A stretch of 64,000 nt of DNA. It comes from Macrocystis pyrifera (lineage: Eukaryota > Sar > Phaeophyceae > Laminariales > Laminariaceae). The translations under genes and the position numbers were made by a program. Positions 23,935-33,040 of this stretch are shown one piece after another. The stretch spans positions 3,087,001-3,151,000 of the forward strand of contig JASSKH010000036.1 in NCBI GenBank assembly GCA_031763025.1, in the 5' to 3' direction. Position 1 is the first letter of the stretch. Every line of letters begins with the position of its first letter. Below the pieces are notes generated by a model, which was not told where the DNA came from, did no database searches, and saw nothing but the letters and a program-made list of their open reading frames with translations.

Positions 23935-24949
23935 CGGTGCATAGCCCCGCGACCAATACTTCCGCACCTGCCGCCCCCGCGAACATGCGGATGGGCAGCA
24001 CCAACTCGAAGTACCCACCCGAACCAACGGCAGCCGGGCACCTTCCGCACCAACGGACAAGCCGATGGTGGAGCAACTGTCGCATCTCCACCAACAGCAT
24101 CTACTGCGAGCACCCGAGGCTCCCAGGACGCACGAGTAAATCACGTGCACCACGCCTACCCGACCCCTGCCCTCCAATGCCCCCCCCCTACCCCAGCCCA
24201 TTTCACAGTCACTTGTTCAAGCACTGATCATCTTGCCCAAGTGATTGCCTTGAGGTGTGGGCGGGAGGAGGCCAAGACGCCGAGCCCCACAGGGATGCTC
24301 CACTCGACGTCTTCTGGCGGTGAGCAACGCTGCTTGCCGACTATTGCCGAGACCCCAGACATTGCTACCCTGGGAAACGTCTCGACGATTACGGCTACCA
24401 GCGGTTCCGGTTCACACGAAACTACTGTTTCGTCTACCGGGCCACCGCCCCCTGAGCCTGCCTCATCAAGGCCGCTCCATACGCGCATGTTCCAGCATGC
24501 GCGTATTTCTTGTGACAGCGTTGAACCCGCGAACGACGGGCTTCCTCCAGCTGCCACGGTGTTGACACCACCGCTGTCCCTGAGCCTCGAGGGACAGTCC
24601 CGTTTGAAATACGGAAGACTCGCGACCAACGTCGACCAGGGTCTGCCCTGAGCCCCCTGACCCGTCCTCCTCGCCTGCTTCGCGCAAAGCGTGGACACGG
24701 ACCCCAGGTGTGGCATCCCCTAGCGAGTATGCCCCTGTTCTCCAAACATTGGACGATAGGGCGCTTGAGGGTCGTCCCGCCCGGCTTATAAGCCCCGGCG
24801 AGGACCGCCCCGGTACCTCGGCTTTGCCGAGCAATTCCCCCGCGAACACGAGGGTTCCGGTCAGCACCGCTCGATCGTTGCTGACTCTACCTCCGTCTAC
24901 GCCAGGCGGCGATAGGAATAATTATCGTCGCCCTCCACCCCCAACATAA
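23935..24949 (+). pseudogene. Disordered linker between gag and pol, frame-broken
   Basis: Coding-like Ser/Pro/Thr-rich sequence runs through two frames: 24145-24651, then from about 24605 to a TAA at 24947-24949 in the pol frame. The pol-frame part (for example VASPSEYAPVLQTLDDRALEG) continues directly into the NADAR frame after that single TAA. This suggests one original linker with one frame change and one nonsense codon. No domain is recognisable. Confidence 0.45.
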
Positions 24950-26785
24950 AAGACGCCATCAACTGCACACGTCACCGCAGAGGCAGCCTCATCTTTCCAC
25001 TTCTTTTGGGACTCCTCTTCGGTCTTTTCGCAGTGGTACCTGTGCGACATCGAACACGATGGCGTCACATACAACTGCGCTGAGCAGATGATGATGGCGC
25101 AGAAGGCCGCGCTCTTCGGGGACATCACAACTGAGCGCCGCATCAAAGCGACCCGCGACCCAGCCCGCCAAAAAGCACTTGGGCGAACCGTTTCCGACTT
25201 CGACGAAATGGTCTGGGAGCGACACCGCTACACCATCGCCCTCTACATTAACTTTTCCAAGTTCCGCCAACACCCGGAGCTACGGGAGGAGCTAATAGCA
25301 ACCGGCGACAAGCACATCGCCGAGGCCAGCCCACACGACCTCATCTGGGGCATAGGCTTCAAGGCCGACCATCCGGACGCCTGTGACCCGACGCGTTGGC
25401 GTGGTCGGAATCTGCTGGGCAGGATACTGATGGACGTTCGAGCAAACCTCGGCGCCAATCGCTCCGCCCAGCCTCCATTTCCTCCCCATCTTCACGACCC
25501 GGAGCCAACACCCCCCCCACCGACTCCACCCGGGTTTCCCCCACAGCCGACGGCATCCACGAAACAAGCCCGACCCCTCCATGGCAACCGCCTACCTCTC
25601 CACTTGGGCCACTCCTACCGCCGTCTACCCCCGACGCCTACCCCAGCAGCCACTTTGCCCAAGTGTCCACCATCAACACCGCCACTCACAGCCACCCCCC
25701 CTACCCGCCGCCCGCCGATACCGGAACACGGACCATGCCTTACAAGCGGCATCATTACCGTCGACGACGCGTCGTTCACGACGAAAGTACTCGTGCACAG
25801 CGGCCCCACCGCCACTACGCGCCGCGAACTCGTGGCACTGCTCGATACCGGCTCGCCCCAGTCGTTTATCACCGCAACCGCGGTGGAACAACTGAAGGCT
25901 TCCCAGGCAGCCACCGATGCGTGCGAACGGCACAGTTCCCCCCGTTCATGGGGAGGTTTCGGCACTTCAGCCCCCCTCTCCACCTCCGTCTCCATCCGCT
26001 TAAGCATCCAGTTTATGCGCCTCCAGTCCCCCACTGCTGCCCTGGCAGTATGGGCCTGCGTAGTTCCTGCAGGAACCATGCAGAACCCCATCCTTCTGGG
26101 ACGAGACAGCTGGATGCGCTTCGAGCGACGCTCGTATACCACGCTCCAGCAACAGCCCACCCCCCCCCACCAACCTCCCCGGCGAACCCGCGGTGAGCTC
26201 TCCTTGAACCACCATGACCCCAACGGAGCCTCAGCATTCATTCCCGACGACCGTTCCACTGACGACGTCTACCACCTCCGATTCGCCGGCAACAAAGCTA
26301 TTTCGCTTTCCTCCACCCCCAAGCTCGTCAAGGTCAACCTGGCGCGTCAGTCAGGCGCTCCAGCATTTACCGGGAACTACATGGTGAACATGCTCCCCCG
26401 CGAGAACCCCCTGTCCGACCCGGCCATTTTCGTCTCCGACGAATACCTAACGGTCCCACTATCTGGAGCTACCGATCTCGAGCCGGGCGACCTCCTCGGA
26501 ACCTCCTGCTCCCCACTGGTACAGGCACCACTTTCCACCCTTGGACACCCTTCCTTGGCCCCTCCCCATCCCCCTCCGATTCCGGATGTACATGCCCTCC
26601 ACGACAACATCCCCGTGGCCGACCAGAGCCCATCGACAGACGACTCTCCTACCGCACCAAAAGCCCCGTGCCCACAACGTCTTGCACGCCTCAACGCCGA
26701 CCAACAGGAAAGCTTCCTCGACCTCTGGGAACGTCTGCCGTTACACCTACGCGACGTCAACTTCGACCTGCACGGTTCTAGATGA
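24950..26785 (+). CDS. Retroelement pol, first part: NADAR domain plus retropepsin
   Basis: The frame is open from the TAA at 24947 to the TGA at 26783. Residues encoded at about 24990-25451 form a complete NADAR-type domain: an N-terminal FFW...FSQWY segment, the AEQMMMAQKA helix (family EH..Q..KA), a LGR turn, KFRQHPELREELIATGD, the WGIG motif, and the closing GRNLLGRILMDVR. NADAR proteins (YbiA-like) hydrolyse N-glycosidic bonds of riboflavin intermediates or ADP-ribosylated guanosine. After a proline-rich linker comes an aspartic protease: VALLDTGS with the catalytic Asp codon at 25844, and ILLGRDSW at 26087-26110, so a retropepsin is well supported. A pre-RT linker follows. The first ATG (25088) would cut the NADAR fold, so translation probably entered from upstream. 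The TGA at 26783 sits in a frame that continues unchanged beyond it. Confidence 0.8.
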   Translation, partial: KTPSTAHVTAEAASSFHFFWDSSSVFSQWYLCDIEHDGVTYNCAEQMMMAQKAALFGDITTERRIKATRDPARQKALGRTVSDFDEMVWERHRYTIALYINFSKFRQHPELREELIATGDKHIAEASPHDLIWGIGFKADHPDACDPTRWRGRNLLGRILMDVRANLGANRSAQPPFPPHLHDPEPTPPPPTPPGFPPQPTASTKQARPLHGNRLPLHLGHSYRRLPPTPTPAATLPKCPPSTPPLTATPPTRRPPIPEHGPCLTSGIITVDDASFTTKVLVHSGPTATTRRELVALLDTGSPQSFITATAVEQLKASQAATDACERHSSPRSWGGFGTSAPLSTSVSIRLSIQFMRLQSPTAALAVWACVVPAGTMQNPILLGRDSWMRFERRSYTTLQQQPTPPHQPPRRTRGELSLNHHDPNGASAFIPDDRSTDDVYHLRFAGNKAISLSSTPKLVKVNLARQSGAPAFTGNYMVNMLPRENPLSDPAIFVSDEYLTVPLSGATDLEPGDLLGTSCSPLVQAPLSTLGHPSLAPPHPPPIPDVHALHDNIPVADQSPSTDDSPTAPKAPCPQRLARLNADQQESFLDLWERLPLHLRDVNFDLHGSR

Positions 26786-29569
26786 ACCCCGTCGGTGATC
26801 AACAACCTGGGAGACGTCTTCTCCACCACCAAGACTGACTTCGGCTCGTGCTCGCTCATGCCGTTCAAGATCACCGTACCCCCGGACAGCCCAACGGCTC
26901 GAGCTCCTTTCAGCGTACACCTACACGCTGGAGTACCGGACGGGCACGGCCAACGACAACGCCGACTTCCTCTCCCGGCTTCCCCAACAAGCCACCGACG
27001 CCGACCGCACCGGACGCAACCGCCTCACTGGCCCCGACACCGTCGGCATCTACCTCATCCGCCCCTGCGGCTTCGCGCCGAACGACCCTTCCCCCCCGGG
27101 TATCGGCTTGGGTGGGCTCGTGTCCCCCCTTCCAGACCCATCCCGACCGTCCAGCCGCTCCCCTTCACTGACGACGACTTCCGCGATTTTCGCCTACTCG
27201 GACCACGTATGGAGCACCCCACCCTTTCCCCCGCAACCCACACCTTCATCGGGCCTATTGCGACCAGCGACTCCACCACCGGACAGCTTGCCGGCACCGA
27301 GAATGCCGCCGTGAACACCGGAGCTCCTCCAGGCTCGGCTTCCATGCCGTCCGTCGTCTCTCCGCCGCCCACCATTGGCGCCACGACACCAGCCCTTTCA
27401 GGTCTGATATCTTCTCGGACCCGCCATCGCGTCGCCGCTGCCGCGGGAACCCCTCGGCCCACAGCCGACTACCGGTTTGGACGCCGACCGCCACCCAAGC
27501 CATCGGCGCCCACCACGCAAAGACCGACCCCTTTAACAACGCCCTCGCGGCCGGCACAAACACCACCGTCAGTGCCCCTTCCGGAGCCCGTCGTCGAACC
27601 CGATGATGACCCCTACCTCCTCGCCTGCGTCGAGCACTACACCTACAAAGACTGGGCGCGAGAACAACGCGCGGAGCCCCTGTGCTGCGCCACCATCCGC
27701 TTCCTGTCGTTGGACTCCCCCAGCCCCACGCCGCACGACCTCCTGGACTTCATCCCCCCGGCCCGGCGCCCACAACTTTCGGACGTCCTCACTCTTGCCT
27801 CCAAAAGCAAGCTACACCGTACCGACGACGAAACCACCCTCCTGGTCCAACGACCACCCACAACCTCATCCGGGAACAGCCTACCACCACCCGCCCCCTC
27901 TACCCCACGCGTCTACGTGCCAATGTTAATGCGCCCTTGGGTGCTGAACACATGCCACGCCACCACCTCTCTACACCTGGGAGTCACCCGAACGGTCCGC
28001 ATGTTGGCACGTTTCTTTTGGTGGATTGGCATGGACGCTTCCGTCCGCTGGTGGATCCGCCGTTGCCTTCAATGCCAGGCGCGGAAGACCTCCCGGCACA
28101 CCATTCGTTGGCCCATCCTTTCTCTTCCTTTGCCCAACGGGCCTGGCATCACCGTCAGCGTCGACTACTTCGGGCCCCTGCCGCTCACGCCGCGCGGGAA
28201 CGTCCACATCCTCCTCTTCACAGACCGCTTCAGCCGCCGCGCCGATATGTATGCCGTTTCAGCGGCGCAGTTCACGGCCGCCGGCACTGCCGACATCTTC
28301 CTGAACGAGTACATCCCTCTCTGGGGGTGCCCGGTTACACTTCTCTCCGACAACGGACTACACTTCACCTCCAAGCTTGCGAACATCGTCTACGAACGCC
28401 TTGGCATCCACAAGGTCAACACCAGCTCCTACCGCCCCTGCACCAACGGCGGCGTCGAGCGCGTCAACCACATACTGGCCCAAATGCCCTCTATGGTTGG
28501 CAACGAACAGCAGACCGACTGGGACGTGCTGCTCCCACACGTGTCGTCGGCCTACAACAATTCCGTGAACGCCGCCACAGGGCTTGCACCTAACGAAATC
28601 CACATGGGCCGCCTTCCTCGCCTCCCGCTCTCGGTCTTCGAACCCGACAATATCGGTGGTCATCAAAGCCTGGACCGCGATCACCTGGTTTACATCAACC
28701 TCGCCACCGACCGACAACGACGCGCCTATTCCCTCGTCCGCGAACTACACCGACTCACCGTCTCGCGTCTTCAGCGCCGCGATGCGCCCATCATGGCCGC
28801 CCTCCTAGCATCCCCCCCCTTCACCGTAGGCGGCTGGGTTTGGGTCTACAACTCCGCCTCAACCATCCGCCAAGGCGTCAAAAAGGGCACCGACGCAACC
28901 GTCCTCAAGGCGAAGCTTTCCCTGAACTGGAATGGCCCCTTCAAGGTCCTTGCCGTAGGGCCGACGCCCGCCTCAAACACCCCCGACAATCGCCCCCTTC
29001 ACGACAAGCTACTTTTCCTCGACCTTCCATCGGACCTTCCGGGACGGGACTCCAAGCCACGCGTCTCCGTCCAACGATGCAAACCTTGCCGGAACCCCGA
29101 CGACACCAGCGACATCCCCAAGCATCTGCCCGCGGACCTTACTACATACGTGCTCACAGCTTCTGCCGCCAAGTCCCCCCCTTACCACGTCACCGTCGAC
29201 GACGTCACTCCTCCACCGGAACGCCTCGAGGTCGAGCAGATCACTGGCCATCAACTCGTACGCGGCCGCGGCGGGGTCATCGCCGTTCTGTACGAGACTC
29301 ACTGGACTGGACTTCTCAGCCCCTCTTGGGAACGCGAGCTGGACCTTCAACACTTCCGGCGCCACATCCTACTTTACTGGTCACGATCACCAACCCAGCA
29401 CCGCCAGACGAACCGCCTCTACCGCCAGATGCGCATCGGCGCCGCTCACCGCGAACTGGCCCGATCCCAAGGACAAATCTTCCTCGCCCCAGGCTACGCC
29501 TTGGTCTCCCGCAGCCTTTGGCTCCACAACTTCAGCACCACCATCCTACCCTCCGGAGCACACATATGA
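26786..29569 (+). CDS. Retroelement pol, second part: RT deleted, integrase and chromodomain
   Basis: The frame is the same as before the TGA at 26783 and resumes with the entry to RT (VFSTTKTDFGSC...FKITVPPDSP, to about 26900). It then jumps in a different frame to the end of RNase H (LEYRTGTANDNADFLSRLP, 26928-26984), so RT and most of RNase H are lost. A disordered stretch precedes the integrase: zinc-binding His codons at 27956 and ~27974 and CLQC at 28064-28075; catalytic Asp 28163, Asp 28349 and Glu 28457, spaced DD35E. The core is followed by a GPF-type segment (NGPFKVL) and a chromodomain-like region (about 29220-29385, THWTGLLSPSWERELDLQ). A TGA at 29567 truncates it. Identification as chromovirus-like integrase is strong. 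Confidence 0.9.
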   Translation, partial: TPSVINNLGDVFSTTKTDFGSCSLMPFKITVPPDSPTARAPFSVHLHAGVPDGHGQRQRRLPLPASPTSHRRRPHRTQPPHWPRHRRHLPHPPLRLRAERPFPPGYRLGWARVPPSRPIPTVQPLPFTDDDFRDFRLLGPRMEHPTLSPATHTFIGPIATSDSTTGQLAGTENAAVNTGAPPGSASMPSVVSPPPTIGATTPALSGLISSRTRHRVAAAAGTPRPTADYRFGRRPPPKPSAPTTQRPTPLTTPSRPAQTPPSVPLPEPVVEPDDDPYLLACVEHYTYKDWAREQRAEPLCCATIRFLSLDSPSPTPHDLLDFIPPARRPQLSDVLTLASKSKLHRTDDETTLLVQRPPTTSSGNSLPPPAPSTPRVYVPMLMRPWVLNTCHATTSLHLGVTRTVRMLARFFWWIGMDASVRWWIRRCLQCQARKTSRHTIRWPILSLPLPNGPGITVSVDYFGPLPLTPRGNVHILLFTDRFSRRADMYAVSAAQFTAAGTADIFLNEYIPLWGCPVTLLSDNGLHFTSKLANIVYERLGIHKVNTSSYRPCTNGGVERVNHILAQMPSMVGNEQQTDWDVLLPHVSSAYNNSVNAATGLAPNEIHMGRLPRLPLSVFEPDNIGGHQSLDRDHLVYINLATDRQRRAYSLVRELHRLTVSRLQRRDAPIMAALLASPPFTVGGWVWVYNSASTIRQGVKKGTDATVLKAKLSLNWNGPFKVLAVGPTPASNTPDNRPLHDKLLFLDLPSDLPGRDSKPRVSVQRCKPCRNPDDTSDIPKHLPADLTTYVLTASAAKSPPYHVTVDDVTPPPERLEVEQITGHQLVRGRGGVIAVLYETHWTGLLSPSWERELDLQHFRRHILLYWSRSPTQHRQTNRLYRQMRIGAAHRELARSQGQIFLAPGYALVSRSLWLHNFSTTILPSGAHI
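26890..26925 (+). other. Deletion junction removing reverse transcriptase
   Basis: Left of about 26900 the protein matches the start of an RT domain; right of about 26910 it matches the C-terminal end of RNase H in another frame. A normal element would have roughly 1.5 to 2 kb of RT/RNase H here. The frame returns to that of the integrase near 27120-27135, at a short C run. Confidence 0.8.
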
Positions 29570-29797
29570 TACAAGGCGCGCGACGGCCTTTGGTGGCTGG
29601 GCAAGGTCGCTCACAGCTCACCCCCTGACGCCTCTTCGGCAACTCCGCCGGAGTCTTCACCGGGAAGCTCCTACATCGTCCGGTTCCTGGACGACCCCGG
29701 CCCGATCAAGATCGACCTCCAACCCGCCCGCTACACTACAGCACGGAACGCCGTATACGGATCATGGTGTCTTCAACTCCTGGGAATGGAACCCTAG
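29570..29797 (+). pseudogene. C-terminal domain of the integrase polyprotein, beyond a nonsense codon
   Basis: Immediately after the TGA at 29567-29569 the same frame stays open for 75 codons to a TAG at 29795. It encodes YKARDGLWWLGKV and later YIVRFLDDPGPIKIDL, a small Tudor/Agenet-like pattern of a tryptophan-rich strand followed by FLDDPGP. This looks like the natural end of the polyprotein, cut off by one nonsense change. The Tudor-like label is a pattern impression only. Confidence 0.65.
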
Positions 29798-31430
29798 CAC
29801 GTGGGGTGCTGCGGAACTCTGATGTGTCCCGCGGAACCCCCACCGTTTCCACTCCCCCCCCTGGTTAGCCTTAGTTTAGTCTTTTGTTAGTTCTGGGTAT
29901 TTAGTTGTGGTTAGTCTGCAATATCTTAAGAGTAGTTCTTCAGGGTTAGTCTTCAATAGTCATCAGCAGTCATCTTCTTGGGAGTGTTTGTTTCCTTCTA
30001 CCGCCACCGGTATCGCTTGACCGACCCCGTGTTGGCTACCGATCCGAGGCCGTGTGTGTTTCTTTTTTTTGGGTGTGTTTGGGAGTATCATCGTCCCCCC
30101 CCCCCCCCCCCGTTTGTTTTTCTTCTTATCGTCTACGGGTCCGTGTAACCTCCATACGTTCAGGCCACTGACTCGTAGCGATACCTTCATTTGCATTTGT
30201 GTTTGTACTCCACTAGCCTACAGCCAATTATCGGCGATATCACGCCTAGGTAAAATCGTGTTGTAGCCTGAGCTGTGCTCTGACCTTAGTCGACTTCCGC
30301 CGACCCGTGTTTCAGACGGTCCTCGAGCTAAGACTATATCGAGCTTCTAGCTCACCCGTGTTTCTTCTATGTTTGACAAGTAGGGTAGCATTGCCGCCCC
30401 GGAAGGCCGCTGAGTTATCGGCCATACATATGCGGTTCGGACATGATCGATTTCTCCTGACCTGTGTCCAGCTTTTTGTCTGTTTTCTGGTCCCAATGGT
30501 ATTTCGTTTTCTCTTTCCCTTTTCTTCTTCTTTCTTTCTTGTCCGGTATTCCGCACACCCCTCTGTCCTCTGGCAAACGACACCACGTTTGATGTCGCCC
30601 CGGTTGACCGAGTTGCACACGCTAGGTTTTGGGCCCCGCGCTATCTACAACTTCGAACTGCACGCAATAGGCCGATTTTCTTGCGGATTTTCTTGCGATT
30701 GTTTTTGCCGCCACCGTCTTTGAGTTTGTTTTTGTTGAGTTGGCTACTTGCTACGTTTGCTGGTTTTGTTCACACCACGGACAGGTCTCCGAGACGCCGC
30801 GTTGCTTATTGCGTCTCTCGGTTTTAGTAGTCCCTAGTACACGCAGCCCTCATAGCATTCTAGCTGTGTCCCTTCTGTCTCGCATGATGACTACCATGTT
30901 AGGACCTTCGCCACAAGACAAGGCATGGGGCCTAGCGGATATATATATATGTTTTTGAATTGTGATCGCTGTCTCCTTTTTAGAGTTTCCTCGTTCGCCA
31001 ACCCGGTTCAGCGAACAACCCTTTCGTACTTCCTTGGGCCCCAGACAATGGCTCCGGTGAAACGCTTGTACGTCCTTCTTTTGCCTTCATTTGGGTCTTC
31101 GTTTTCTTCTTCGGCCTTCGCTTCGGTTTCTGCCTCATTTTGCGTTCGTCTTTCTTTGTTTTCATTTTGGGTGATTTTTCCTTTCGCCTCTGCCATGAGT
31201 TCGGTGTCTCTCTCTCCTTTAGTCTCCCTTTCCGTGGTTATTCGCAGCGAACACCCCCTCTTCGTAGTGTTTGGGTTTTATTACGAGGTGTGGGGGGATC
31301 TATAGCCTCATTTCTTTTGTTTCGAATAGCCGCATCTTCGACCACCTTTTTCTGGCCGTTCGGGATGAACTTTGTCATCACCCTCCGACCATCTTGTGGT
31401 CTGCATATACGACTATTCAGGGTGGGCTAA
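29798..31430. other. 3' non-coding part of the retroelement
   Basis: About 1.6 kb separates the last pol codon from the 3' LTR. It has a C run at 30095-30110 and T-rich stretches (30480-30545, 31130-31170). I see no supported open frame, and no clear polypurine tract before 31431 (the flank reads CAGGGTGGGCTAA). Confidence 0.6.
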
Positions 31431-31835
31431 TGTGATATGAGTAGAGTATTCATGGGCTATAGATATAGATAATACGTTGCAGTCTTGTAGTTCCACGAAT
31501 ACGAGAATAATCCAAAGAATGGATTAACCCGGCGGATATTCCGTTAGTCGAGAGTATCGTTATTTTAGGAATGTTCCGTGATGCAGATAGGACTACGAAG
31601 TGAGAAGTTCTTATATTAGCAGAAGAACGATCGGTAGCCATTAGGAAAGTTCTGTTGGAGTACATCAGATAAGAGGAATTTAGGAGAGTTTGTGGCGTGG
31701 GGTGGGACGAGTATATCTGGGCGTCGAGTCCCGCCCCCCTACCTCTCACACTTCTCTACCAGAGCACCTCCTCAGCTCTCGCCATCAATCAGAAGATCTA
31801 AATCAGAAGAAGCGAAGCACTGCTTTCCAGCTGCC
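31431..31835 (+). repeat. 3' long terminal repeat
   Basis: The 405-base match of 18375-18778 has a 2-base insertion (CTCACACTTC for CTCACTTC) and one T fewer near the end. Sequence identity ends abruptly after CCAGCTGCC. Confidence 0.85.
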
Positions 31836-32196
31836 AGAACAACCTGCGTCCCTTGCCACTACCCTTACCACTACCCTAGAGCGGGCTCCGCATCACACCT
31901 GCTTCTTATTTTCCCCACTACTTTGATGAGTGAGGTGTTTACATTATTGTAGCTCGCCCGGGAAAAATGCCTTTTTATTTCTTCTATATATATTTCTTGA
32001 CCCCTACCCATGGTCCCTGAGCCTTTTCGTACGTGTTCATACGAATAGCCAAGCATGGCTTATATTTCTGAACAAATACCTCACGAATTAGAAACATACC
32101 AAAAAAGGACGAAACCGAGGAGAAACCTTAAGAATTGGCAATAAAACGAAAACGAAAAAATATGCAGCATCTTCAAACAAGTAAAAATTATACCTA
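31836..32196. other. No gene seen
   Basis: AT-rich flank to the right of the retroelement with no open frame of note. Confidence 0.5.
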
Positions 32197-32301
32197 TTAC
32201 GGGGGTACACAGTTAATAGGACCCATGGTACACGTAAAAACCTATATAGTTACCTTTTTTTACTAACAAAATTTGGACCCGTTAACTATGGACCCCCGTA
32301 A
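32197..32301. mobile_element. TTACGGGGG element copy
   Basis: A 105-base copy with TTACGGGGG and CCCCCGTAA ends, TA on both sides, and the conserved interior ACCTATATAGTTACC. It looks like a young copy. Confidence 0.85.
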
Positions 32302-33040
32302 TAGCAAATATCTATGTCGCGAGTCGCGAGGGAATTTCCGAAGGAAGGCCGCACTCTCATGGTCTGACCTGATCGCCCACAAGGTTCTGGTCGCAAATAT
32401 AATGATCGCTTGGTATTAATTTTAGTTTGTAAACGGTTCTTATATTTACGCCTAGAGTAGTTTTTTGTTGCCAAGTACCAAAGCATCCTGATTGGGTGTT
32501 CCCATAAGGCTCCCTTAAGTTTTGGCCAATCAGCAGCACTATACGCGCGGCGCGATCAATATGCGCGGCGCGATTAGGCTGGCATGCTGCATGCTGCCGC
32601 CATCCTCTGCTTGTGAGCCTGAAACAAGGCGCGGGTACGATACAAACTCAGATGCTTGCAGCAACTCAAAGGTGAAGAGGCACTGGGCAAGCTGCTGGTG
32701 GTGGTGCTTCTTCGCATTGTGGGTATTCAGCTGGTGGTGCTGGTGGGGATACAAAACGTCGGCGTGGCGGGATGAAAACCTACAGTCATCAGGGAGCGCT
32801 TCCAGATTCCGTGTGCATGAAGGCCTGCACGGCAGAGGGGGAGGCTTCTATGTAGCAGGTGCCCGTGTATGTTGTCGTGTTGTGTCACATGCTGCTTGTG
32901 TGCTCCCTGGCGATACGAGTAATCTACCATCTACGAGTTTCGCCTGCTGGTACAGACATTTTATACTTGGTACCTAAAAGAGTACTGCACCACAACAAAA
33001 CTGTACCAGGTATGTACCGTAGGTACTATTAATACTAGTA
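32302..33040. other. No gene supported
   Basis: A 151-codon plus-strand frame (32522-32977) has odd composition (Trp/Cys-rich tract) and no domain. Near 33020-33040 a TACTATTAATACTAGTAATT motif begins the tandem array. Confidence 0.4.

Larger units (their letters stand above)
18375..31835 (+). mobile_element. Defective chromodomain Ty3/gypsy-type LTR retrotransposon with NADAR domain
   Basis: Terminal direct repeats at 18375-18778 and 31431-31835 flank about 12.7 kb. The plus-strand order is leader, gag, linker, NADAR, retropepsin, RT remnant, RNase H tail, integrase, chromodomain and a C-terminal domain, which is Ty3/gypsy order. The terminal repeats differ by only a 2-base and a 1-base indel in the alignment I made, which points to recent insertion. 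Reverse transcriptase and most of RNase H are absent, and in-frame stops lie at 22149, 24947, 26783 and 29567, so the copy cannot be autonomous. I found no clear target-site duplication (TCCTG before, AGAAC after), nor a convincing primer-binding site or polypurine tract. Confidence 0.85.

Noticed and set aside
22176..24201. Antisense frames of 100 to 320 codons opposite gag and pol
   Set aside because: GC-rich coding DNA leaves the opposite strand open; composition is Arg/Gly/Val-rich and no domains appear.
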